This document shows positions 1-11,512 of a DNA stretch of 64,000 nt, in pieces. The position numbers and the translations under genes were made by a program. Source of the DNA: Gonatopus flavifemur. Taxonomy: Eukaryota > Arthropoda > Insecta > Hymenoptera > Dryinidae. Location of the stretch: NCBI GenBank assembly GCA_018340375.1, contig JAFFJZ010000046.1:868001-932000 (forward strand), in the 5' to 3' direction. A model generated the notes under the pieces. The model had not been told where the DNA came from and made no database searches. It saw only the letters and a list, made by a program, of their open reading frames with translations. Within the stretch, counting starts at the first letter, position 1. Each line of letters begins with the position of its first letter.

Positions 1-491
1 TCGAAGGCCATCATTTTGAGCATCTACTGCATTAAAATTATCCAAGTGATGTAGACGATTGAAATGTGTTGTGTTTTGTCTGTTATACCCCATCACCTCC
101 GTTTCAGTTCAAGGGGTCCCCCTTGGGATCAGACAACTTTTGTCCGAAACATTCTCCTCCAAGACCCTTCGTTTTCGAGTTATTCTAATGTCAGATTCAG
201 TATGGAACAATATCGATTAGAGCGCCATCTTTGCGGATTTCAGGAAAATGGTTCAGACAAAAGTTTCTTGGTTTTTGAGCTAGAATCCAAATCTGCAGTA
301 AAAAATATGAGATGCTATTTAAAAAACAAGAGTTGACCTCAGAATGCCCTTGAAGATGAGATTTGAGGTCAAAGCCAAGGCCACCATCGGATGTCCCCCT
401 CGATACCCTACAATTTTTGTCCGAAAAATTTTCTCGTATCTCATTTTATTTTTGGAAAAAACGCCCGCGACACTTGAAATGCCCCACCCTG
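1..491 (+). mobile_element. Right end of a CAGGGTG-type (DUF4817/DDE) DNA transposon, cut by the window edge
   Basis: The first 35 bases encode the last ten transposase codons (ending FEHLLH, TAA at 33-35). The rest is the long right TIR arm, ending CACCCTG at 491 and followed by TA. It is almost identical to 59977-60467, the right end of the complete copy at 58438-60467. The short open frames here (around 64-336 and 363-569) recur in every TIR arm of the family and are not genes. The rest of this element lies left of the window. Confidence 0.88.
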
Positions 492-1389
492 TATATACAA
501 TCAAATAAATGCCAGGATACCCATCCAAACATGAGAGAAAATTTTGAATGCAGGCGTGAACTCGTCTGACTTCGAAGGTTGTCGATATGCGGTATGTTCA
601 ATCGCGTATTACTCAATAAATATCAATGGTATGAAAATTTTGATACAGCAACGTGAATCTACGGACAATTTCCTATCGAAAATGTTTATTAACTTCCGTG
701 GTAATAAAATTTGGAAGAATGGGGTTTTTTCCGCTCATTAACCACTGTGTGCCGGTCCTTTGATTAAGTGTACTTTCTTTGCGTATATCAACTCGCACTC
801 TATCTTCAAATTCACATATATAGAAAACGAATCCCCATTAGAATGAAAGCTAAAACCAAAATGAATGAATAGTTCTTCCGACGATAACTAAAGTTACACG
901 TACATAGAAGTTTCATAAAAAAATAGCTCCCACTACTAGCGATTTCCCCTTGGTAGTTGAAAATAACACAATTTTTATGTCCAATCTTGAGTTGAATGAG
1001 ATTTGTGTCATTTTGACACTTTTTTCTACTTGTTTGAATGATTTCACATTATAGATCAGTTGAGACCTGATTACACAAGGACCGTCTGTAGAAGTTACAC
1101 GCGGTTGTGTTGATTATTCAACAGAAAATTCATGACCCACGGATTTTTTAACACATTTACACAAAATTTCCAACGGTGTAGGTGTATAATCATTATACAT
1201 TAATTAATTACCTTCTTTGTCCGTGCATAAAAACATGTGTACGATTTTTTCGAATCACATTTTTTTTCAAAGATGAAATATATTTAATGTACAATTTTCT
1301 TATCAAATAATTTCACATGCACCAAAGCTCATGTGTCAAATATGAGGTATTGGAGAAAAAATTATTAGTGTAAATACTTTTGGATTTCA
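492..1389. other. No gene recognised
   Basis: AT-rich sequence with scattered short open frames and no recognisable protein similarity on either strand. No clear terminal repeats were seen. Confidence 0.5.
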
Positions 1390-2860
1390 TTTTTCGTGCA
1401 CAACGAATACGTGTATGATCCTTACGTGCATAAATCATATCCTGTCGAAGGGATACATTACATATTTGTGAAGAATAATGAAATAGGATAGAATAGGAGG
1501 ACATTATTGAATACCCATTCTTGCATAACTCTTAAGCAAATTGGCAACTCCTCATTCCGGATATTTATAATTCCCAAGGAAACCAGAAACAATTGACTTG
1601 AACGAATTCCAGGCTGCGCTTCTGTTGAGGGATGAATACGTTTGGAATTTCTTATCTTTCAGTAGGTTTCTTAATTGCGGACTATCAAAGACCGCAGAAA
1701 GTTCCTTGAAGATTTCTGAAAAAGGTTCCCGAATAAGTGAACGTTTGACCTCCTTTATTCAACGCTTTAACAAATTTTTTGAAAAGTCAGAGTTTGATGT
1801 GTAATGGCGGGAGAATAATGTTTTCTTGTTTGACGAGAGGCACATATCTCAAGTTGTTTTTACTCAATGTGTGGTTTTCTTTTTTCGGCGATTGTTTTTT
1901 CTTATAGTGATGTTCGCGAGCACGATTGTCCCAGAGACATAGAAAACAACAATATTCCGTATATCCTTGCTACAATCCACATAATATACCCACTACTTCC
2001 AAATCAGAACGAACTGCCCATGTGAAAGAATGATGTATAGATTATATATAGAAATATACATAGATTTGGAATATATGGAGTATATATATATATAAATATA
2101 CCATATATTCTGAATCTATGTATGATCTATACATCATTCTTCCACATGGTTATCCAATCGTGTTCTCCGTATTTGATGTATTGCAACAATTGTACCTCCG
2201 TTTGATTAGATTCTTTAGTGTTGACAGCGAGTGCAATAAGTATCAACGGTTCTTCGTTTCCGTTATGCAGTAGCACTGCTTCCAACCTGGTTTCACTACT
2301 ATCAATGAATAACCGCCACTCTTCCGCATTGTAAAGTTGTTAACATTCCTCAAATGAACCGAGAATGTTTTTACAAAAGCATATTTGATCTCTCACTGAA
2401 TGATACTTTGAGTAAGCTCTATCATGGTCTGTATAATATGTTGTTTTGACAACCGCAGCTGAAGAGTTGTACTGTTTCGTTCGGGATGCATGTCATTCTG
2501 CTGCCTCTTTTGAGAATTCCAAATCCCTCACCCAATCATTCAATTCAGTTGAAGGATGATGCTCTTCTGCAGCCTCGAAATCGCCAGTATCATCTGCTTC
2601 TGCAACAGGTGAAAAATCGTAACATGTTCCCGGGCTACGTAAATTGGGACACATGAGAATTTAAAGTGTGTCTGAGTGCGGTATTAGAAATGTGACAGAT
2701 TGTATATTTGGATGAGCCCATCGCATATTTTTTCCAAAACCAGTCTGTTTGCTTGAAGAAAAATAGCAACTGGTAGTGTGACAAAGTGGTTCTCTCCACA
2801 TCATTGCTACACCGAATGTCATGTGCCTTCTAATTTGGAAATGAAATAACAATGTATGAG
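1390..2860 (-). pseudogene. Relic of an arthropod-wide transposon-associated protein (FIDSS/LLHNGN type)
   Basis: Read on the minus strand, successive blocks match a large uncharacterised protein family common in arthropod genomes. An N-terminal block at 2852-2661 carries TFGVAMMWREP and SGFGKNM-like residues. At about 2640-2155 come NDWVRDL and then WRLFIDSS and VLLHNGN. At about 2010-1800 come SDLEVVGILCGL, FLCLWDNRARE and ILPPLHIKL. At about 1740-1560 come LRNLLKD and SFKSIVSGFLGNYK, and a weak final block ends RQDM near 1400. Several in-frame stops and frameshifts break it, and a foldback at 2019-2148 splits it. The family assignment is from memory of conserved motifs. Its biochemical role is unknown to me; it usually occurs in many copies, which suggests a mobile-element gene. 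Confidence 0.7.
2019..2148. repeat. 130-bp foldback (hairpin) element
   Basis: The arms CATGTG..AGAATGATGTATAGAT and ATCTATACATCATTCT..CACATG pair over about 55 bases around an AT-rich centre (TATATATATA). Matches continue inward through ATACATAGATT/AATCTATGTAT and GAATATATGG/CCATATATTC. It interrupts the minus-strand pseudogene between the DWIT and SDLEVV blocks, so it probably inserted there. Confidence 0.8.
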
Positions 2861-4203
2861 ATGGTCGTATACCCTATAGATTTGACATTCATTATCATCT
2901 AATACATACTCTGTTTGACCAGAAGCCTATAAGGTAGATGACCCCATTTATGAACGCGACCCCTTTAATGAACATTTTGGTTTTTGATTTATAGTACTTT
3001 TCATTTAGTGCTTTAATTTCATCCAAGCATGACTGACTGGATACTTAATCAACCGCTGTTATGTAAATAAATTCAGAATAATATACCATAGGAAAGATAT
3101 AATAAATAAACGATGGTTCGTTGATGAGGGCTAGGGTGTTCAATAATGGGGCCGGTTACCTTACTGCGAAATTCACATGGCATAAAAGGCATACAATACT
3201 TGGTGTTCATCGTTCATCGAAATTTCCAGACGTTATTTTGAAGTATTGAAGGTAATGCCGTTCAAGAGAATTGGTGAATTAACGTTGAGTCTTCACCATA
3301 GAATTCCCGCATATGAAGCGAAAATTGCCTGGGTGGTTTGTGCACTTGAAACTTCGTTTTTTTCATGTATCATACCTGGAATGAATCGAAAAGAGAATCT
3401 TAATGTCACAAAGTGAAATATCGAATCAAATAATTTGATACGACATGATAACAGACGTATGTGAAATGTGGAGACACAGGAAACGATCGAGAAGCTGTAA
3501 TCATTCCCAATACATCCACCTTGTATCAAAATATCATAAAATGAATGAATTGGGTCAATTGAACTCGGGTATAAGCTATGAATAACTAAAAGTCTGAAAA
3601 TTAAGAAGATGTAGAATTTTGACACTTCTACATGAATGGTCGTAACTTCGGTACTTTTCCATACATTTCCTTTCGTGAATAGTTGATTTACTTCGTAAAA
3701 GTGCAAACTACACGTAGAAAATTTGGAACGAGAGACATTTCCATGGTTTATATTTTCTTCAGCGAAAAAGTAACTTTTGTTTCATCACTTTTGTCAAGCA
3801 ACAGTATTTTCCTCAAATGATTCGATTCCTTGCACTCAAAATACCGAAGCAATCACGGATGGTGATGGTGATATTCGTTGGCAATTCAATTATTCACATT
3901 TTGACACCTTTTGAAATCAGATTGGTCGCTTATGAATCGATATATACTCCAATTAGTAAAAATACGATCGAAAGATCCCTCCCTCAATTTCAAAAATATC
4001 TTGAAAACTTATCTTTCAAAAAACTCTTCATTGAGATTTTCGAATTCAGCGGGTCAAAAAATATGAGAAAAAAAATAGTGGCGTTAAATGCACAAAATGG
4101 CTGTAAACTAGCGTAATATATTCCAAGAGATGATAGTACCGGTTTCTGTTTATTTTCGTGATTTTGGGTGTGGATCATTTCATCGTTGAACATTCTTGAA
4201 AAA
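2861..4203. other. No gene recognised
   Basis: A 137-codon open frame on the minus strand (3293-3706) and a 99-codon frame on the plus strand (3817-4116) lie here. Both have low-complexity, AT-driven composition and no recognisable domain, so I do not call them genes. Confidence 0.5.
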
Positions 4204-5265
4204 ATGGCGTCGACCTGTTGCAAACGCGAGAGTGAACTACCTCGTGATGGCGATTTTATTACCTTTTACGGGTGTGATGGTTCCATGCAGTACGAGTGTT
4301 TTGGTTCAAAAGAATCATCATAAAGAACTATGTCGGCGAACAGGAAAGATGCTTGGCATTGTATTACGTGTGGAATTTCTTTAGATTCTGTTGGAAGCTC
4401 CGAAGATCAGAGAGGCCCTAATCAAAATCTAACAATAAATCTCAGGTCTTCAACTTCTGATGAGTCATCTAAGAAGAATAGAGAATCCCAAAATTCACAG
4501 AATTTCACGAGCATACACCAAATGATCAATGAGAAGCTTTCGACTTTGGATGATTGAAAAAAAAAACCATGGACGAACACAAAACTCAACCTGCAAAGGA
4601 AACTGAAGCATCTAGTACCAAAATTGATGAAAACATAGATAAATTCAAAAATGAAATTGAATTTGAATTGAATGGACTTGAAGATCAACCCATCCAAAAT
4701 GGAAATAAAATGAGGTAATCGGAAAGGAAATGGACCTGAAGAATAAGGAAGTTGCCGATCTCAAATTGAAAATGACCAAACAAGAATTTCGTGCGAACCA
4801 AAATAATATTGAAATAATCGGTGGTAATATTGAACCTGAGGATGATATGAAGAGAGGTATTGTGAGAATTTGTGACAATTCAAAGGTGAAGCTGAACAAG
4901 GAAGCTATAGACTTGACTTGTCAATGTAAACCCAATCCCGGTTCCAAAGAAGAAACTTTAAGCCAACCATCATCCCTCAATTCGAATCGAAACAGATGGA
5001 GAACTTAATTAACGCCAACAACATGAAACTCAACCACAATAAAGGTGGAGGGACTATGTGAAGACAAATCAGTCCCGATTAGAGAAGATGTTCTAAAATC
5101 TTCCAAACAAATATTTTGGCATACGAAAAATTATTACAAGAACATTGGATATGAGTGTCTGGTCTTTCAACTCGAACATATGGGTTGAAAAGACTGATAA
5201 CGCGGACAAAGAAGAGATCAGCCTTTACGGTGAAATCGTCCGAATCAACGCGATCGTCTAAGGCT
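4204..5265 (+). pseudogene. Non-LTR retrotransposon ORF1 relic with PHD-like zinc finger
   Basis: The frame starts ATG GCG TCG at 4204. Its first ~65 codons hold a cysteine pattern like a PHD finger: TCCKRESELPRDGDF, then FYGCDG, YECFG and WHCITCG. A charged, coiled-coil-prone stretch follows (ELEDLKNKEVADLKLK type, about 4720-4790). Then comes the block FRANQNNIEIIG at about 4790, typical of CR1/Jockey-like ORF1 proteins. A C-terminal block at about 5050-5265 reads REDVLKSSKQIFWHTKNYYK and SNIWVEKTDNADKEEI. Several frameshifts and stops separate the blocks. ORF1 proteins of this type bind element RNA. No ORF2 reverse transcriptase follows, so this is a 3'-truncated or internally deleted relic. 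The clade assignment is tentative. Confidence 0.7.
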
Positions 5266-6477
5266 TCATCTAGTATCAGTTTGATCGATGCTCTTCTTCC
5301 TACGTAAATTTTTACACGCTCACATTGTATGTTGTGGAACTCTGACAATTTCCATCTAGTCATCAATGAATTCAATGTGTCCAATTTTTACAGCATTTTA
5401 TCTGATCCGAGATATCAGAACATCTTGAACAACGAAATATCCAAAATTCAGCCATTCTGACTAGGATGTTCTTTTCATATTTCTGGTACGGTGTCCTTTT
5501 CTAGCTGTCGAATATTCAACCGAACTTTCTTTCTCAGTGCACATTCAGAAACATGAGGAAGGAATCCATTGTTTTCTATGGGAAGTTTTCAGCTACCATT
5601 TATGAACGATCTTTAAATATGAGATAATATAAATATGAGATGTTGTTGTCATAACAATATATACTAAGGTTGATTATCTATTATTATTCGCTTGTGCGAA
5701 TAACACATACCAGTTATTGGATGTGACACATCCTTCATGATTGCGTGAGATCACCATTGTCTCTATACTGCATCAGTTCAGAAATAATCCTGGTGAACAT
5801 GAAGCGTCTGGAATGATGCGAGAGAGTAAAAGAAACAGTATTTAAGCACGAGAGAAGCGGAATTTGAAACGTTCTTACACTTCACCTGTTTCAACATTCG
5901 CTTCCGCGAGCGGAAATTTGCTTCAGGAGATTCATAAAGAGCCTAATTACAGTTCGAAAAACTTTAGATCTCATAAGAATTCTTCTTCAATCTTTCCATA
6001 TAGCACTCTCGCTTCGAAAGAATTTGAAAAGATTCCTTGAAAATTCTAGAGAAGTTTTTTGTTCATCCTGAAAGCTTTTGAGATCTGTCTGATATCTAGG
6101 TATTTGCTGTGTGGGTGGCAACCATATGCATCATTCATTCGGGATGTAAAATTCCTGGAATAAAGGAATCTACGTTTTGAAAATCATTAGAAATCTCAGT
6201 CTATTGAGCTTTTAATACCCTGAATGAGAGAGACTCCTTACGTGAAATATCCCATACACAACGATGTACCTGCTATCAAAAATAGCACACATTCCACAAT
6301 TTTTAGCATTTACCATTAGGAGCAATAAGAGCATGTGTCTCGAATACCATATAGATAACAAAAAGCTCATAATCGTAAATTGTACATGTATAACAAACAT
6401 AATCTTAGGATATGATACAGACCCATGTGAAGGAATCATGTATGGAGTATACTTACACATATATACATACATACATA
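5266..6477. other. No gene recognised; short CATA microsatellite at the right end
   Basis: Only short open frames. A (CATA)n run lies at about 6457-6477, directly before the CAGGGTG element. No terminal repeats or domains were recognised. Confidence 0.5.
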
Positions 6478-6837
6478 CAGGGTGCACGATTTTGAGTGAT
6501 ATAGTCAAATATCTCAGGAACCAGTGGAGATGTAACAAAATGTTCGGAATAAAAAGTTTAGGGTTCTGAGGAGGGAGTATGGGACTGACCTTCAAAAATG
6601 CCTCAAAGGTAATTTTGAAAGTTATTCAGGGGTCAAGACGGTTTTTTCGAACCAAACCCCTATTTTTTTACTATGGCATTTGAGAGCTGGTTTCAAACTC
6701 TCCACGAAACACTGGCCATGGACTCCTTTCCGCCCATTAGGTCGCAAGTTATAGACCATCGAAGTTATTGATGAACTACTCTTAGCGCTACCCAGGAACA
6801 ACGACGTGGGCATGGTAGTTCTCTGTTCCCCTCCGGG

Positions 6838-6975
6838 ATGCTTGATCATTGTGAAGCCCTTTGTCTGTCACATGTGCAGTGCTTGATTATTGCGAGCCCC
6901 CTTGCCTCTCTCTCGTGGGGTGCTTGATTACTGTGAGTCCCCTTGCCTCTCACATGTGGGGTGCTTGATGGTGTG
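6838..6975. repeat. Short tandem repeat, ~50-bp unit, about 3 copies
   Basis: GTGCTTGATTACTGTGAG followed by CCCCTTGCCTCTCACATGTG recurs imperfectly three times and starts a fourth. It lies just 3' of the transposase relic inside the 6478-9186 element. Confidence 0.65.
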
Positions 6976-8280
6976 ACAATGATTGTTCGAAGTTGTTGCC
7001 CTGTGGTTGGATACACAATCCCAGTCCCCCCCCCGAAAATTGAGAACAGTTCTCAGTAACACTGATCGACAAACAGTGCGGATACGATCGATCATATCTC
7101 CCTTTGTTGTTGGTTGGGCTTTGAACACTCCATCTTTTAGGAATCCCCACAGGAAGAAGTCGAGAGATGTTGAGTCGTGTGAGCATGGAGGCCACGCAAC
7201 TGGCCCACCTCGTCCAATCAACCTCCCCCCCCCCCCCCCGGGTAATGATGATCAAGGTATTCTCTCAGAATCAATGCGTGGTGGAGTGGCACTCCAAATA
7301 GTTGGACCCACATCCTTTGCCTGCTTTGTAGATCCAGATTCTCAACCAAGCCTGGTGAATTATCCGTCAGAAATTCCAGAAACATGAGACCGTTGAAAAA
7401 ATGTGGACTGACTAAATAGCCATTCACGATCCCGCACCACACACTGTAAAAAAAATTTGTTGAATTCCAAACAAAAATGCTTGGAAATTCCCAAACTTGG
7501 TTTGGAAAAATAATTTCCGAACCTTTTTTGTAAATTGCCGAACAAAAGTTTGTGAATTTTCAAAAATCTTCGTGAAATCACAAAATTTTTTGAATGTTTA
7601 CAAACTTTTATTTGGTAATTTACAAAAAACGTTTGTGTAAAAAACTGCCAAATTTCTTTGGCAGTTTAGGAAGTATATTCTTTACAGTGCACGTTTACAC
7701 TCCAGCGATGCTGGTTGTCGATTGTTCAGTACCAATGCCGATTAACATCGGACCAGTAATGAGAGTGGTGTCTATTTGAATGCACAGTGCTATGGAAGCA
7801 CGCTTCGTCGGAGAACATTACATAGTCAGAGAACTGAGAATCGTCAACTAGCCTCGCCTCCGCCCAGTCGCAGGATCTCATCCGAAGTCTCATGTCATTT
7901 CGAGTGAGAGCTTGGGTTGACGTAATGTGATATGGTCGATGTTTGATATGCTTCAAGATTCTCAAAATAGTTGTCCGGGGTATATCAGTTACTCGTGCCA
8001 ACGATCTGCTACTAATATGAGGGTCCAAGTGAATAAATCCCAATATGGTAAGTGCACGGATATCATTCTCATCGTACTGCTGATGTCTTCTGTGGTGCAT
8101 CAATAGTTCTCGTCGAGCCCTCAATTTGACTCGACGGATGGTCATGGGATCAACGATGCGGTGATCAGGATACCGATCTTGGTAAACGCTTGTGGCTTCG
8201 TTGCAATTAGTCTGACATTCGCCAAGCAAAAGAAACATATCATCAATTTGAGAGGGTTGATTGTCATGAATTTTTCCGAT
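6928..8280 (-). pseudogene. DUF4817/DDE transposase relic (IS630-Tc1/mariner-like group)
   Basis: The N-terminal helix-turn-helix part (about 8280-7900) contains RRELLMHHRRH and the second helical domain ISSRSLARVTDIPRTTILRI. The first catalytic acidic motif is FSDEACF near 7800, with its Asp intact. The frame stops at about 7727 (HWY stop) and is cut by a 248-bp MITE. It then resumes at 7441 with WCGIVNGYLV and RQRMWVQ, where the usual QDG motif reads LFG, so the second catalytic Asp is lost. The final block GRGGPVAWPP..TSLDFFLWGFLKD lies at about 7221-7130, and its usual SPD motif reads SHD. A proline-coding poly-C/G tract at 7227-7240 adds frame damage. It should be non-functional. Confidence 0.82.
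7442..7689. mobile_element. 248-bp MITE (CACTGTAAA ends) inside the transposase relic
   Basis: The left end is CACTGTAAA and the right end TTTACAGTG, an exact 9-bp TIR. Removing the element plus one copy of the flanking CA rejoins the transposase frame through NV|WCGIV, so the boundary and the 2-bp TSD are supported by the host coding sequence. The interior is rich in repeated TTTGGAA and TTTGT/ACAAA motifs and has no coding potential. Confidence 0.85.
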
Positions 8281-9192
8281 TGCATCGAATAAGATGAATT
8301 AACGAATTCAGGTGATTGAATACGTAAGGAAAAATAACGATTTTGATGGCCTTAGTTCAGGACCAGTGTTTGGATGATCATGTATTTCCGTGGTCATCCA
8401 CATCATAATCAACCATAATGAACAAAGATTCGATGTCTCTTTTTGCTTATGGATTCTTGATCGTCGCTTTTCTACGAAGATTGTGACTGATTGAAATAAA
8501 GATCATAATTAATTCCATCGGAATTAAAAACGTGAACATGAACAAACAGGAACACCGAATCTAAGATTATTATAAATGGCAGTTATGGCTCCGGTTCATG
8601 GTAATTCACTATTGCATTTGAAACCCCTCGAATTGTTCCATTTGATTGAATCAGGACTATGAATGAGTATTGACCCTCAGAAATTGTTGAAGGGTTCCTT
8701 GGAACATTGAAAGTATTGACCATACCTCATAACGTTGATTGAGACGCGCATTCGAACATACACGAATATCCTTCGAACTTTCATATGAATCACCAAAGGG
8801 GTGGGATTATCACTCATATTCGTCTCTCCATCAGGATCATCACGCTAATACATTTAATCACGCTCTCGGTGGCCCCAGCCCACGCGCGTGCCATCAATAA
8901 ATTCGACGGTCCATGACTTGCACCCTGATGGGCCAAAGGAAGTCCATGACCAGTGTTCCGTGGGAGGATTTGAAACCAGCTTCCAAATGACATGGTGAAG
9001 AATGGGGTCCGGTTCAGGAAAACCATCTTGACCTCTCAATGACCTTCAAAGTAACCTCTGAGGAATTTTTCAAGGTCAGGACCATACTTCTCCCCTGGAA
9101 CCTCAAGCTATCTACTTGGAACATTCTTTTCCATCTCCACTAGTTTTTGAGATATTAGACTATATCACTTGGAATGGTCCACCCTGTGCATA

Positions 9193-10402
9193 ACACATCG
9201 TTCAATAAGTCCCGAGACTAACCCAGAGATCGTGCTAGTAGTACCAAACTGGCCACGTTCCCTTAGAGTGCAAACCTTCACATCAAACGTGTAAAAATTT
9301 CACGTCGATCGGACCACAAACAGCAGAGTTATCGAGGTTAGAGTAGAGTCACTTTGTGATTTGTTTGAGAAATGGAAAAAAGTAAGTTTTGCGTATTGAT
9401 AAAACATTGTTTTTTAATGGGTAAAAACACCGTAGCAGCCCAGCAATGGCTTGAAAAACGTTACCCGGACTCCTCTCCATTCAAACCAACGATTTGTCGT
9501 TGGTATGCTGAGTTTAAACGTGGTCGTACGGGCACAAACGATGCGGAACGTTCGGGTAGGCCATTGGAAGCCGTTACACCAGAAAATGTGAGTGAAGTGT
9601 TGAAAATCGTAATGGAAAATCGCAAAGTGAAGGTCCTTGAGATTGCAGAAATGACACAGATATCGTCTGGAAGCGTATTTACAATCCTTCATGAAAAATT
9701 GAGCATGAGAAAGGTTTTTCCCAAGGGAGTGCCGCGATTGCTTTCAGTGTAACAAAAACAGCAACGAGCCGACGATTCGGAGAGCTGTTTATCACTATTT
9801 ACTTGCAATAAAAAGGATTTCCTGCGTCGATACGTGACCATGGATAAAACATGGATACATCATTTCACTCCGGAGTTGAATCGGCGATCATCTGAGTGGT
9901 GCATGGCTGGAAAAAGCCGCCCAAAGCGTCCAAAACGCAGCAGTCTGCTGGCAAAGTCATGGCGTCTGTTTTTTGGGATACACATAGCGTGATTTTCATT
10001 GACTCCCTGGAAAAAGACCGCACATGAAGAAGAAAAAATCCTTTTTCGGCAAGACAATGCACCGTGCCACAAGTCCATGAAAACAATGGCAAAATTCGAC
10101 GAGTTGGGCTTTGATTTGCTTCCCCACCACCTGTATTCGCCAGATTCAGCCCCCAGCAACTACTGGCTCTTTGCTGATCTCAAAAAAATGCTCTAGGGAC
10201 AAGAATTTGACTCGAATGAGGAGGTCATTGCCGAAACTGAAGCCTCTTTTGAAGCAAAGGATAAATCCTTCTATAAACATGGTATAGAAATGTTGGAAAG
10301 ATTGGATCACTCTAAAAGGAGATTATATTGATGAATGAGAATGATTTTTGACAAAAGAAGGTTGTTTTCGTTGTTAGTTTCGGGACTTATTGAATGACGT
10401 GT
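9193..10402 (+). mobile_element. mariner element (1.21 kb)
   Basis: The TIRs read ACACATCGTTCAATAAGTCC on the left and, reverse-complemented, ACACGTCATTCAATAAGTCC on the right. Both are flanked by TA (9191-9192 and 10403-10404). Size, TA target and TIR length fit Tc1/mariner. It carries one degraded transposase. Confidence 0.9.
9372..10331 (+). pseudogene. mariner transposase, degraded
   Basis: ATG at 9372. The helix-turn-helix N-terminus (MEKSKFCVLIKHCFL..TICRWYAEFKRGR) is followed by AERSGRP and a second HTH (VLEIAEMTQISSGSV). The frame then reads LLSV stop at 9752. Later blocks hold the DDD catalytic core: TMDKTWIHHFTPE (about 9840), RQDNAPCHKS (about 10045) and SPDSAPSNYWLF (about 10140). 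The C-terminus ends at a TGA at 10329-10331. There are at least three disruptions: the stop near 9750, a frame change around 9990, and TAG at about 10195. Mariner transposases cut and paste their own element at TA; this copy should be inactive. Confidence 0.9.
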
Positions 10403-10505
10403 TATATATGGTGCATTTCTTGCGGACGGGAGCCCCCATGCTCTCCAAAATTGGGTTGATCTGAAAAACTTTTGTGGGGCTGCAAATGAAAGCTTGAAAC
10501 CTCTA

Positions 10506-10800
10506 CTTTTGAATGCCGTGTGGTCCAATCCGGATCGCGTAATGATAGATTCAATCTGGGGGCGCAAATAGATCAAGTGACGAATAAATTGTTGTTCTCA
10601 GGTGATATTCACCCTTCAAATCATTCAGAACAGCTTGAAACATACGTTTCCACGGTTTTTGGGGTCCCTGATCACGAAAACGGCCCTGAAATGTCGAATG
10701 AAAGCATCCAATCATCGATTTTATTTGAGAACACCCAAATCTCGCCCTTTCTATTCTTCGTATTTGAGAAAGAATCCAGATTTTGGGACAATTCTGAGGA
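10506..10800. repeat. Dispersed repeat, inverted partner at 32488-32895
   Basis: The blocks GAATGCCGTGTGG, CAATCCGGAT, GGTGATATTCACCCTT, GGTTTTTGGGGTCCCTGATC and GAACACCCAAATCTC recur in reverse-complement order at 32488-32895. The block with GGTTTTTGGGGTC..GATCACGA is the same module found in the tandem arrays elsewhere in the window. No coding potential is seen. Confidence 0.75.
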
Positions 10801-11512
10801 AGGAATGAGATGTATAATTTCCGTTCTATTCCGTATAAATCAGATTTTCACCAGTTTCAGCACTTGGGAACCTTTTAATGAATAGTTCTTCCGTTTTGGG
10901 TACTGTGAAGCTATGACTTTTCAGTATTGCTGAGACCGGTGGAGCCTGGTCAAATCTCCCACTAAGCGATTGAGTCACCTTCCCCTGCTCTGTTCGGCTG
11001 TAACATGAAGTGGTGATCATTTTGAGATGTTTGTGACTCCAACTGAGAAGTTTCTCGGATGATGAAATGGCATCCAAAAGAACTGTTCAAAAAGTGGATC
11101 TGGTAGAGAGGTCCCAGAGCATTTAGTTCTACAAAGTTTTATAATGACATCAATTTCTTCCTAAGGTGACTTTATCATGACTTTTGATTGCCAACGGTCA
11201 AACAGAGATGTATGCTGCCGTGCTCAGCGTAGAGGTCGTAACTTGATTTTTGACCTTTTTCGGATATTCACATTCGTTACGTTTCAAGGTTCTCAATCCC
11301 TGAAATATATGTATTAGGCCGCAAACTTCTCACCTTCTAATTGAATAATACACAGAATTGATTGAATTACTCATTCTTGTGATCAAAATATCAAATGTGA
11401 GCCAATTACATGAGATAATAACAGTTTTCTACATTACGGCTTTCAGAATTATTATTTTCTCCGTCCAATACTGAAGTCATTGATCGTACCTCGGGAATTA
11501 ATAATTCCAACA
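10801..11512. other. No gene recognised
   Basis: Unremarkable AT-rich sequence between the dispersed repeat and the left TIR of the large transposon. Confidence 0.5.

Larger units (their letters stand above)
6478..9186 (-). mobile_element. CAGGGTG-type DNA transposon, second subfamily, with long TIRs
   Basis: The left end reads CAGGGTGCACGATTTTGAGT after TA. The right end, reverse-complemented, begins CAGGGTGGACCATTCCAAGT. Both continue with GTGATATAGTC and AATATCTCA. The similarity runs about 320-340 bases into each end (6478-6800 and 8850-9186), including the shared block AGCTGGTTTCAAA. The element carries a dead minus-strand transposase and a nested MITE. The expected TA on the right is TG, so either the TSD has mutated or the boundary is off by a base or two. 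A mariner begins 6 bases beyond the right end. Confidence 0.8.

Noticed and set aside
64..569. Recurrent 60-90-codon open frames beginning MCCVL or MRSKPRPPSD at 64-569, 51812-52311, 53540-53970, 58327-58811 and 60040-60521
   Set aside because: They are the long TIR arms of the CAGGGTG transposon read through by chance. They occur in both arms of each element and differ by frame-breaking indels, so they are not protein genes.
3293..3706. 137-codon minus-strand open frame
   Set aside because: It is rich in Phe/Ile/Ser as expected from AT-rich DNA. No domain, splice signal or conserved block was seen.
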